From: Planctomycetales bacterium
Lineage (GTDB): Bacteria > Planctomycetota > Planctomycetia > Planctomycetales > Planctomycetaceae
NCBI GenBank assembly: GCA_028285345.1
Contig: JANQPT010000044.1
Span: forward strand, 124,001-188,000
Length of the DNA stretch: 64,000 bases
Direction of reading: 5' to 3'
The translations under genes and the position numbers were made by a program. Position 1 is the first letter of the stretch. Every line of letters starts with the position of its first letter. A model generated the notes under the pieces. It ran no database searches. It was not told the origin of the DNA and was given only the letters and a program-made list of their open reading frames with translations. Of the stretch, positions 48,941 through 55,900 are shown in pieces.

Positions 48941-49008
48941 GGCCGAAGTCGGTGGTCTAAATGCACAGGCGTGGGGTGCCAAATACGATCAGTGGTGGAA
49001 TTACACCG

Positions 49009-49932
49009 ATGGAACGCTTCTATTACGACTTGTTCCGGCCTTCAGATTTCTCAACCGGCAGCGGCCCAATCTGCTTCGGGATTGCCGTGGCTGTTTGTGT
49101 CCTGGTGAGTGTCACCTCGAATGGCATCGCTGACGAACGTTGCCGCTCGGCTGTAGTGAACTCAACGACGACTAAGTCAGCAGGCACCCCGCAGCAAAGA
49201 ACACCGACGAACAAGCCTCGGAGCAAGACGACTCCAACTGCAAGCCACCCCTTGACCGAGCCCTTGAGAACCGTGCGCCAATCCCTCGCGAAGTTAGACG
49301 ACGTGAAGGACTACACGGCGACGTTCTCGAAAAAGGAACGCCTTGTGCAACGCCGGACCAAACTTCTGTCGCAGACAATCAAAGTGAAGGTCCGCCAAGA
49401 GCCGTTCAGTCTCTACTTAAACTATCAAGACCGCAGGGAGCGAGGTCGGGAAGTCTTGTATGTCGACGGCGACAATCGAGGAAACATGCTAGTGGTAGAG
49501 GGTCCGCGATTGAATAACTGGGTGATAGCCCTCGCACCGAACGATGACGGCGTCATGAAAGAAAGCCGCTATCCAATAACTGAATTCGGCCTGAAAAGTA
49601 TGGCCGAACGAATCATCGAACAGTGGGAAGCAGAGTCAAATTATGGCGACATCACAGTCAAACATTACGAAAACGCCAAATTGGGCGACAAGGAATGTTT
49701 GGCCATCGAAAGCAGCCATCCGCAGCCCCAACGTCAATTCAAATTCCACATGACGCGCGTCTTCATCGACAAGAGATCTCGATTGCTGGTGAGAGTCGAA
49801 CAGTACGGGTGGCCCACCGAATCCGGCCAGCCTCCACCAATCATTGAGCAATACAGTTATTCTGAGATTAGCACGAATGTTGGACTAACCGACTACGACT
49901 TCGACCGTGACAACGCGAGTTACCACTTCTAG
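49009..49932 (+). CDS. DUF1571 domain-containing exported protein
   Basis: A 307-residue protein from the ATG at 49009; an ATG at 48961 adds 16 residues that abut the transposase remnant. A hydrophobic segment at about residues 15-40 may be a signal or anchor. A Thr/Ser/Pro/Lys-rich linker follows, then DUF1571: LDDVKDYTATFSKKERL, PFSLYLNYQDR, GREVLYVDGDN, and the closing LTDYDFDRDNASY. The domain has an LolA-like beta architecture in related proteins; function unknown. Base composition is more AT-rich than the preceding genes, and an IS110 remnant lies immediately upstream. Confidence 0.8.
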   Translation: MERFYYDLFRPSDFSTGSGPICFGIAVAVCVLVSVTSNGIADERCRSAVVNSTTTKSAGTPQQRTPTNKPRSKTTPTASHPLTEPLRTVRQSLAKLDDVKDYTATFSKKERLVQRRTKLLSQTIKVKVRQEPFSLYLNYQDRRERGREVLYVDGDNRGNMLVVEGPRLNNWVIALAPNDDGVMKESRYPITEFGLKSMAERIIEQWEAESNYGDITVKHYENAKLGDKECLAIESSHPQPQRQFKFHMTRVFIDKRSRLLVRVEQYGWPTESGQPPPIIEQYSYSEISTNVGLTDYDFDRDNASYHF

Positions 49933-50060
49933 TCCCGGTAGGGTGTAGTCATCTCGCTTTTTCACTGGTACGATGTCTCACAGGTACGCTGAGCGCAATT
50001 TCTGTTGGTCCTCGTTATTCAGCTTCCACATGGTCGAGTCACATTTTCGAGGCAATTCCC

Positions 50061-51260
50061 ATGAGCAAAATGCTCCTCGTAGGCCTAATCGCAGGATCAT
50101 TGTCCTTGTTGGCTCCAATTCGATTCGGTCATGCCGAGGAATCACGGCCAATCTCGAAGATCGCGTATCTCGGTGAAGATGATTCTGCGAAAGCAACATT
50201 TCGCTCGGTCGAATTGAAACCTCCGTGGTTGTATGCTTTGGGGCGTGATGGAAATTTGCACATCTTCAAGATTCCGCAAGACAGGATTGCTGATTTTGCA
50301 TCTGGTCTCGGCGGTGTGCTCCTGAGTTTTGTTCGAACTGACTTAAACCTGTTGCCCGCGAGGTCTGATCGTCCACTCAAATTCATCAATTCGATCGAAG
50401 GTGCTGGGGATGGTTATGACTTGGAAATTATTGGCAATGTGCTGGCATTAACATCGAAAGGAAAGCTCGCAGTATTCGCTCTAGATGAGCCGTCCGCACC
50501 AACGAAAATTGGTGAATTCGGCCATGAGTCACTAGCCGGTTCAATGTCGATTGTGGGTGCTGGCAAGCACGCCTTCGTCCTGGGGAGGGGTAATATTGAA
50601 TCGTTTGACTTCACCGACCCATCTACCCCAAAACATGTGGCGACATTGAAGAATGAAGGATGGAATGGCAACGGCTGCTATGACGGACGTTTTCTATACG
50701 TCAGCGAATTCTCTAGGCGACAAAAAGGTCGCACAGGAATTGCTGTTTACGATGCGGCCAATCCCAAGGCAGTCGTTGAACGTCACTTTGTTCCTACCGA
50801 ACGTAGCCCTTACCACGTTTTTGTTAATGGCGATGGATACCTGCTTGCATGCTTTGACTCCAAGTCGTCATGGTCATTTCGTTTTCTTGTGGGACGGCAC
50901 AACGTCACGGTTGATGGTTCCACTCAGATGTTTGAGCTACACGATAATGACCCACCGAAACTAGCCGCGACAATCAAAAACTCAGGAGGACGGGCAGCTG
51001 TATTGACGCACCACAGAGACGATTCACTTTTGATTTGCAACGGAGTTGCATTTTTGTCGAAGTCAGATGAATTGAAAAAAAACTATTCGTTTTTCCCAAC
51101 TGGCACTACGCTTGATGGATTCGCATATAAAGGAGACCATTGTGGTCAATTTGCGGCAATTACCGCCGACCATGATGTCAATGTATTTCTGCTCGGTGAA
51201 CCGCACTCATTGATGCTTGGCAAACAAGTAGCATCATTACTGGTTCTTCTTGCTCTTTAA
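50061..51260 (+). CDS. Exported beta-propeller-like protein, unknown function
   Basis: A 399-residue protein with a signal peptide (MSKMLLVGLIAGSLSLLAP to GHAEE). The body has repeated short segments of the form 'name - hydrophobic - Asp-Pro-x-x-P - hydrophobic' (FALDEPSAPTKIGEF, DFTDPSTPKHVATL, YDAANPKAVVERH), reminiscent of LVIVD-type repeats that build beta-propellers. A C-terminal hydrophobic stretch (SLLVLLAL) ends the protein. It uses many AT-ending codons, unlike the flanking genes. The precise family is not recognised. Confidence 0.65.
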   Translation: MSKMLLVGLIAGSLSLLAPIRFGHAEESRPISKIAYLGEDDSAKATFRSVELKPPWLYALGRDGNLHIFKIPQDRIADFASGLGGVLLSFVRTDLNLLPARSDRPLKFINSIEGAGDGYDLEIIGNVLALTSKGKLAVFALDEPSAPTKIGEFGHESLAGSMSIVGAGKHAFVLGRGNIESFDFTDPSTPKHVATLKNEGWNGNGCYDGRFLYVSEFSRRQKGRTGIAVYDAANPKAVVERHFVPTERSPYHVFVNGDGYLLACFDSKSSWSFRFLVGRHNVTVDGSTQMFELHDNDPPKLAATIKNSGGRAAVLTHHRDDSLLICNGVAFLSKSDELKKNYSFFPTGTTLDGFAYKGDHCGQFAAITADHDVNVFLLGEPHSLMLGKQVASLLVLLAL

Positions 51261-51287
51261 CTGCGCTAAACAATCACTTCTCAGCTC

Positions 51288-51367
51288 CCGTAGGGCAGAC
51301 TCCCGCCTGCCGGCTGTACGTAGGCACGTCAACATTGGATCGTGGCAGGCGGGAGCCTGCCCTACGG
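51288..51367. repeat. Palindromic intergenic element (CCGTAGGGCAG type)
   Basis: Arms of 24 bp, 51288-51311 and 51344-51367, inverted with one mismatch, 32-bp loop. It ends 9 bp upstream of the nitrilase start codon, so the stem could occlude or expose its ribosome site (GGAGATGAGG overlaps the right edge). Confidence 0.85.
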
Positions 51368-51376
51368 AGATGAGGT

Positions 51377-52339
51377 ATGCGACAGATTCGGATTGCGGCG
51401 GCGCAGTTTGAGCATCGTAACGCCGACAAAGAGTATAACCTGCGCCGCATCGACGAGTTGTCCGCTCAAGCGGCCGCCGCCGGGGCGGACGTGGTCAGTT
51501 TTCATGAGTGCAGCGTGCCCGCGTACACGTTTCTGCAGCCGCTGGACAAAGCGGAGTTGGCGGAATTGGCCGAAGCGATTCCCGGCGGGCCCAGCGTGCG
51601 GCGGCTGGTTGACATCGCCCGCGCACACCGTGTGGCTGTGTTGGCCGGGCTATTGGAGATTGACGGCGAGGATATTTACAACACCTATGTGTGCGTCACT
51701 GGTGAGGGACTGCTCAGCAAGTATCGCAAGATGCACGCCTTCGTGAATCCGCACCTGAGTTGCGGCAACGAATACGTGGTATTCGAACTGTGCGGATTTC
51801 GTTGCGGAATCTTGATTTGTTACGACAATAATCTCGTCGAGAACGTCCGCATCACGGCGCTTCAAGGTGCCGAGGTGATCTTTATGCCGCACGTCACCTG
51901 CTGCCTGCCGTCGGTGATGCCGGGGCGCGGGACAGTGGATCCGGCGCTATGGGAGAAGCGCGAGACCGATCCGGTGCCGCTGCGGATGGAGTTCGACGGA
52001 CCTAAGGGCCGCGGCTGGCTGATGCGGTGGCTGCCGGCACGGGCCTACGAGAACGGTGTGTACGCCGTCTTCACCAATCCGGTCGGCGTCGACGACGACA
52101 CAATCAAAAACGGCAACGCGATGATTCTCGATCCCTACGGCGAGATTGTCGCCGAATGCCGCGAGTTGGGGGACGGCTTTGCATTGGCCACCTGCACCGA
52201 GGACAAATTGGAGCAATCCAGCGGCCGCCGTTACCTCCGAGCCCGGCGACCGGAGCTGTACGGCAAGCTCGTCGAGCCGGGGCAGGAGCCGCCGGTCACG
52301 TTGCCGGGGTGGCAGTTGAAGAGCGACACAGAGGACTGA
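51377..52339 (+). CDS. Carbon-nitrogen hydrolase (nitrilase superfamily)
   Basis: A 320-residue cytoplasmic enzyme with the complete catalytic triad of the superfamily: Glu44 (SFHECSVP), Lys118 (YRKMHAF) and Cys148 (GILICYDNN). It probably hydrolyses an amide or carbamoyl group; the branch (N-carbamoyl amidase-like versus other) is not certain. ATG at 51377 with GGAGATGAGG upstream. Directly before it lies an inverted-repeat element, and directly after it the terminator of the opposite-strand unit. Confidence 0.9.
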   Translation: MRQIRIAAAQFEHRNADKEYNLRRIDELSAQAAAAGADVVSFHECSVPAYTFLQPLDKAELAELAEAIPGGPSVRRLVDIARAHRVAVLAGLLEIDGEDIYNTYVCVTGEGLLSKYRKMHAFVNPHLSCGNEYVVFELCGFRCGILICYDNNLVENVRITALQGAEVIFMPHVTCCLPSVMPGRGTVDPALWEKRETDPVPLRMEFDGPKGRGWLMRWLPARAYENGVYAVFTNPVGVDDDTIKNGNAMILDPYGEIVAECRELGDGFALATCTEDKLEQSSGRRYLRARRPELYGKLVEPGQEPPVTLPGWQLKSDTED

Positions 52340-52350
52340 TCCGGCTGCGC

Positions 52351-52388
52351 AAAAAAATCGGCCCGGCTCCCAAGTGGGAACCGGGCCG
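52351..52388 (-). terminator. Strong intrinsic terminator reading leftwards
   Basis: GC-rich stem of about 10 bp (GGCCCGG with CCGGGCC plus inner pairs, 52359-52386) followed, on the minus strand, by T7 (A7 at 52351-52357 on plus). It has no T run on the plus strand, so it belongs to a minus-strand transcript ending against the nitrilase gene; on the plus strand it is at most a weak terminator. Confidence 0.8.
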
Positions 52389-52467
52389 GTGTTGTTCCTC
52401 GTAAGAAGGATCGCTAGTGATCCCTACGAGACAGTGGCTGCCGAATAGACAGCCCGCCGGCTGTCAT

Positions 52468-52512
52468 TTAGGCGGTACCACCTCGCTGGCTACTACAACA
52501 AACATATTCCAC
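52468..52512 (-). CDS. Candidate 14-residue peptide MEYVCCSSQRGGTA
   Basis: GTG start at 52512-52510, stop TAA at 52470-52468. The GGAGG of the exceptionally strong ribosome site ends 7 nt before the GTG, an optimal distance. An overlapping ATG ORF in another frame (52505-52464, 13 residues) has a poorer spacing of 14 nt. The predicted peptide has two adjacent cysteines and an Arg-Gly-Gly. The coding claim rests only on the ribosome site; no family is known to me. Confidence 0.4.
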   Translation of the reverse strand: MEYVCCSSQRGGTA

Positions 52513-52779
52513 TAGACCACCTCCTTTCCCGAATCGAATATCCCGCTTCGGCCGGTGCGCCAGCTCCGGTCGCCTCACGGGGAAACGGTTCCGTCGTGTG
52601 CGTAACACGACCCTCTATAACCATGTTGGCAGATAGGACACGGACGGTCAAGATAGGTTCGTGAATTTTCAGTCACTGTCATCCGCAACTTGTGAAACGA
52701 CCAGCCATTCGGCACACTGGTTTCTTGAAACGCGAACGATCTCAATGTCTGTACGAGAAGTAATAATAAGGAGTTTCTC

Positions 52780-53634
52780 ATGAAACGCGTGTTCTGCGTC
52801 GCCGCCGTTTTGTCGGCCGGACTGTTGGTTGCCCAAGAGGAAAAACCGTTGCCCGACCCAGTCAGCCCCGATTTTGAAACGCCGCGTCCGATTGCCGCAT
52901 TGGACAGCGTGTTCCTGGGCGATCTCACATGGATGGAAGTCCGCGACGCCATGCGCGACGGCAAGAAGACCGTGATCGTCGCGACCGGCGGCGTCGAACA
53001 AAACGGGCCGTACTTGGCAGCCAATAAACACAACGTCGTGCTGCGCGGGACAACCGAGGCGATCGCCCGTAAATTGGGAAACGCACTCGTCGCGCCCATC
53101 GTGCCGTTTGTGCCGGAAGGGGACATCAATCCTCCCACAGAGCACATGAAATATCCCAGCACGATCAGCGTCAGCGAAGAGACCTACCAGCGGTTGCTGA
53201 CCGACATCTGCGAGAGCCTGCGGACGCACGGATTTGAGCACATCATTCTCATCGGCGACAGCGGCGGCAATCAGACCGGCATGGAAGCGGTCGCTAAGAA
53301 TCTCAATGCCCAGAACGCTCCCGGCCGCGGACACGTATACTACATTGCGGAGTACTACGACTTTCCCGCGGTCGAGAAATACTTAGAGCAGCACGGCTTG
53401 AAGCAAAAGCCCGAAGGCCTGCATGACGACTTCGGAATGACGGCGATGATGATGGCGGTCGACCCGCAGTCGGTCCGCATGCAGCAACGGATTGACGCCG
53501 GCAAATTTCACATCAACGGCATCAATCTGGCGCCCGCGTCGAATACGATCCAGTGGGGCAAACGTCTGATCGACTTCCGCGCCAACGCCGCGGTGGAGGC
53601 GATCAAGAAATCAATCGCCGCCACCGAGAACTAG
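52780..53634 (+). CDS. Creatininase-family protein, exported, with altered metal ligands
   Basis: A 284-residue protein with a short signal peptide (MKRVFCVAAVLSAGLLVAQ) and a creatininase/amidohydrolase fold. The family's EQHGPH-type motif appears as GGVEQNGPYLAANKHN, and the NGHGGN motif as GDSGGN. Compared with creatininase, the usual His36 is Asn, Asp45 is His and His120 is Ser, so the binuclear metal centre is likely changed or lost. TEHMKYPSTISVS matches the conserved middle block. Start ATG at 52780 with AAGGAG upstream. It converges on the STN protein gene, separated by a long hairpin. Confidence 0.75.
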   Translation: MKRVFCVAAVLSAGLLVAQEEKPLPDPVSPDFETPRPIAALDSVFLGDLTWMEVRDAMRDGKKTVIVATGGVEQNGPYLAANKHNVVLRGTTEAIARKLGNALVAPIVPFVPEGDINPPTEHMKYPSTISVSEETYQRLLTDICESLRTHGFEHIILIGDSGGNQTGMEAVAKNLNAQNAPGRGHVYYIAEYYDFPAVEKYLEQHGLKQKPEGLHDDFGMTAMMMAVDPQSVRMQQRIDAGKFHINGINLAPASNTIQWGKRLIDFRANAAVEAIKKSIAATEN

Positions 53635-53648
53635 CGAGTTTCAAGTTG

Positions 53649-53683
53649 CATGCTCACGCGGCGCGAGATGCCGCGTGAGCATG
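53649..53683. terminator. Long bidirectional hairpin between convergent genes
   Basis: Perfect 14-bp stem (53649-53662 with 53670-53683), 7-nt loop, placed between the stop codons of two converging genes. No T tract on either side, so termination here may be Rho-assisted or only mRNA end protection. Confidence 0.6.
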
Positions 53684-53702
53684 TCATCCTGTGCGCGCGG
53701 TA

Positions 53703-55406
53703 TTAATTTGCGCTTGACGAATTCGGCGGCTGGTTGGCTGAGGCATTCGGTGGGATCGAGAAAAATCCGCCACCAAATCCCCCGCCGCCGAAACCACCTC
53801 CTCCGCCCACACCTCCGACACCGTCGCCGTAGTTGACATGATCACCCGACCGGACTCGGCGGATGACCTTGGCAATTTGTTCATGTGCAGCGCGAGTTTG
53901 TCGGATAATTAGCACCGCCCGGGCGGCGACCTCCTCGCCCGCATCATCGCCGGTCGACGCCGCTGTAGCGCGTGCGTTCGCGCCACCCGCTTCGGGAACC
54001 GACGGCGCGAAGATGATCTCGCCGGGCAAATTTGCACGTCCGGCGATTCTCCATGTATCGGGGCGCACCAGACGCGGCAACACCTGCTGGAGACCCTCCG
54101 CGACTTTTGTGTGCAGGCGATAGTAGACCGTGATGACTTCGTTCGGATCGACCGCGTCACGGTCTCGCACTTTCGAGGCACGGAGCGCCGCTCGGTAGGA
54201 TTCGAGCAATCGCAGGACATGGCGATGGAGGCTGTCCTGTGCATGCACAACCATTGTGCCGGGCCTGGCAAAGCTGATGGTGCCCGGACCGCCCACGTCG
54301 TTCCATGAATCGGGCTGAGCTTGTGAGGTGATCGCCTCATGGAGCGAATCAGATTCACTACTATCTCGACACAGATCGCGGACGTCGTAGACCGCCGTTT
54401 TCATTGACTCCTCGGCTTTTTCCTGACTGGCGATCCATAACACGCCGTTCTCGATCGTCCAGGTCAGTTTCAGATTCAGCAACATGGCCTGCAACACCGT
54501 GCTGAGCTTGTGATCGGTCAGCGCGAGGGTAATCGGCTCGCGCTCGCGGATGCGGTTTTCGCGTAGGTCGCGTTTGTCGAGCCGCAGGTCGACCTTCAAG
54601 TCGGAAGCAAGTTGTTCGACGGCGACAACGAGCGGCGTGTCGTTGAAATTGACGGTGGCGCTGGTGTCCAGCTTTTGCTGCAGCTGCAAATCTTGAGGCG
54701 GATTGTAAATAAAGGTTTGCCGTCCCGGTTTGCGGAGTGCCGCCAGCAATCCCCGAATGCGACGCTGAATCGCGTCGGTTTGCCGGATGAAGACCACGTC
54801 CCCCAAAACGCTATAGACACCCGCGCCGCCCACACTTTCCCAGGAGTCTGGTGCGATACATATTTCAATCGCCTCAGCCAGATCGTCCGAATCATAACCC
54901 GCGTCGAGCAGGTCGCCGATGTTGATCGATTGTGTTTGCAGATGCTCGGCGACAATTGGGGATGTGGTAATGTAAAGGATGTCGTTTTCGTAGTACCAGC
55001 CGAGCTGCAAGTCTTGCAGTCGATTGAGCAGCAAATAGACGGGATCGTCATTGAGGCGATCGGAAATCGGCTCGCTGAGTGAAATCCCCTCGGCGATCAT
55101 CGCGTTCTCTTCGATCAACACGACGATCTTTTGCTCATCCCGCAACCAGTCCAAGACCTCGCGCAATGACGAATCGGTGAAATCGACGGTCGCCTTTTGC
55201 GCCAATTTTTCCGGCATCAGCGTTGCCGGGTCGATGGTTTTGGGCTCATCGGCGATTTTGGGAATCTTCTTCTCCTCCGCTTCTTTTGCGGTCGCGGTTT
55301 GATCAACTGCGGCCGGTTTGGCGGCCACTTGTCCGGCAGCGGGAACGGTCCAAAGTCCTCCCAGCAACAAAGTGCAGCACGAAAACAGCAGCATTCTAGT
55401 CGACAT
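53703..55406 (-). CDS. Exported STN-repeat protein with Gly-rich C-terminus
   Basis: A 567-residue protein from the ATG at 55406, with GAGG 8 bp upstream; a GTG at 55415 is possible. Signal peptide MLLFSCCTLLLGGLW. Two clear secretin/TonB short N-terminal (STN)-like domains: about residues 70-150 (VDFTDSSLREVLDWL...) and 255-335 (VNFNDTPLVVAVEQL...), each followed by an alpha/beta segment that contains a PDSW(E/N)(S/D)VGG motif. A third related stretch lies near residues 420-520. The C-terminus is a glycine/phenylalanine-rich tail. No secretin pore domain. Together with 16441-17589 it forms a group of STN-multiplied exported proteins. Confidence 0.65.
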   Translation of the reverse strand: MSTRMLLFSCCTLLLGGLWTVPAAGQVAAKPAAVDQTATAKEAEEKKIPKIADEPKTIDPATLMPEKLAQKATVDFTDSSLREVLDWLRDEQKIVVLIEENAMIAEGISLSEPISDRLNDDPVYLLLNRLQDLQLGWYYENDILYITTSPIVAEHLQTQSINIGDLLDAGYDSDDLAEAIEICIAPDSWESVGGAGVYSVLGDVVFIRQTDAIQRRIRGLLAALRKPGRQTFIYNPPQDLQLQQKLDTSATVNFNDTPLVVAVEQLASDLKVDLRLDKRDLRENRIREREPITLALTDHKLSTVLQAMLLNLKLTWTIENGVLWIASQEKAEESMKTAVYDVRDLCRDSSESDSLHEAITSQAQPDSWNDVGGPGTISFARPGTMVVHAQDSLHRHVLRLLESYRAALRASKVRDRDAVDPNEVITVYYRLHTKVAEGLQQVLPRLVRPDTWRIAGRANLPGEIIFAPSVPEAGGANARATAASTGDDAGEEVAARAVLIIRQTRAAHEQIAKVIRRVRSGDHVNYGDGVGGVGGGGGFGGGGFGGGFFSIPPNASANQPPNSSSAN

Positions 55407-55888
55407 AGCGCGCACCTCAGCTCAATACGGGGTGATGTGGTTTAGACATTCCGGACGACCGCGTCGTCCCGGTTCTCCTGCGATCAATCGAGCAAGCCCC
55501 GGCAGCCCAGAGCATGCATTTTGTGGGGACGTATCCTACCTGTGCAAAAAAAGAAACGTGAACCGGTGCTGGTTGATCACAGCGACCGCGATGTGAGCGG
55601 CCTTGATATGGAGAATCGGCCCGTTTTTGTAGATGAACCGTTGCAGGATTGGGCGTGGAGTTTGGTATAATTGAGTTTGTTCTTGGCTAATTTGCCACAG
55701 AGGTCACAGAGGACGCAGAGAAAGAGAGTTAAGGCACGAGATTGAATTCTCAGGCTGGAGTGTATTGATCCACTTTCCGCTCCCGGACGCTCAGCGACAC
55801 TAGAGACTGGTGGGTCGTAATCTCGGTGTTCTCCGTGACCTCTGTGGCTGAAATCATAGCGTGGGTATTGAAGGTCGCGTGATTGCTG
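55407..55888. other. Intergenic region with long inverted repeat
   Basis: About 480 bp between the divergent STN gene and the PSCyt1 gene. It contains the repeat at 55695-55848; otherwise no ORF or RNA is recognised. The promoters of both flanking genes must lie here. Confidence 0.5.
55695..55848. repeat. Long palindromic element (GCCACAGAGGTCACAGAG type)
   Basis: Arms of 27 bp, 55695-55721 and 55822-55848, inverted with a few mismatches, 100-bp interior. Frames across the arms read HRGHGEHR and LCVLCDLCG, peptides often annotated spuriously in environmental genomes. Confidence 0.8.
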
Positions 55889-55900
55889 ATGATAGGATTC

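Larger units (their letters stand above)
52350..52610 (-). ncRNA. Candidate small-peptide / structured RNA unit
   Basis: On the minus strand this 260-bp stretch has, in order: a GC-rich 5' part, GAAAGGAGGTG at 52528-52518 (11 nt perfectly complementary to the usual 3' end of bacterial 16S rRNA), a short ORF, a hairpin with arms GACAGC/GCTGTC (52454-52465 region), a larger hairpin CTCGTA...TACGAG with inner GGATC/GATCC (52399-52430), and a U7 terminator. No other minus-strand gene lies downstream, so it is not the leader of a larger gene. The 5' end is unknown; no clear promoter was identified. Confidence 0.5.

Noticed and set aside
52455..52500. T-box riboswitch, suggested by TGGTACCGCC on the minus strand
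   Set aside because: No Stem I or specifier loop, the terminator is about 100 nt away instead of competing with the motif, and no aminoacyl-tRNA synthetase or biosynthesis gene follows on that strand. The string is also the end of the GTG ORF.
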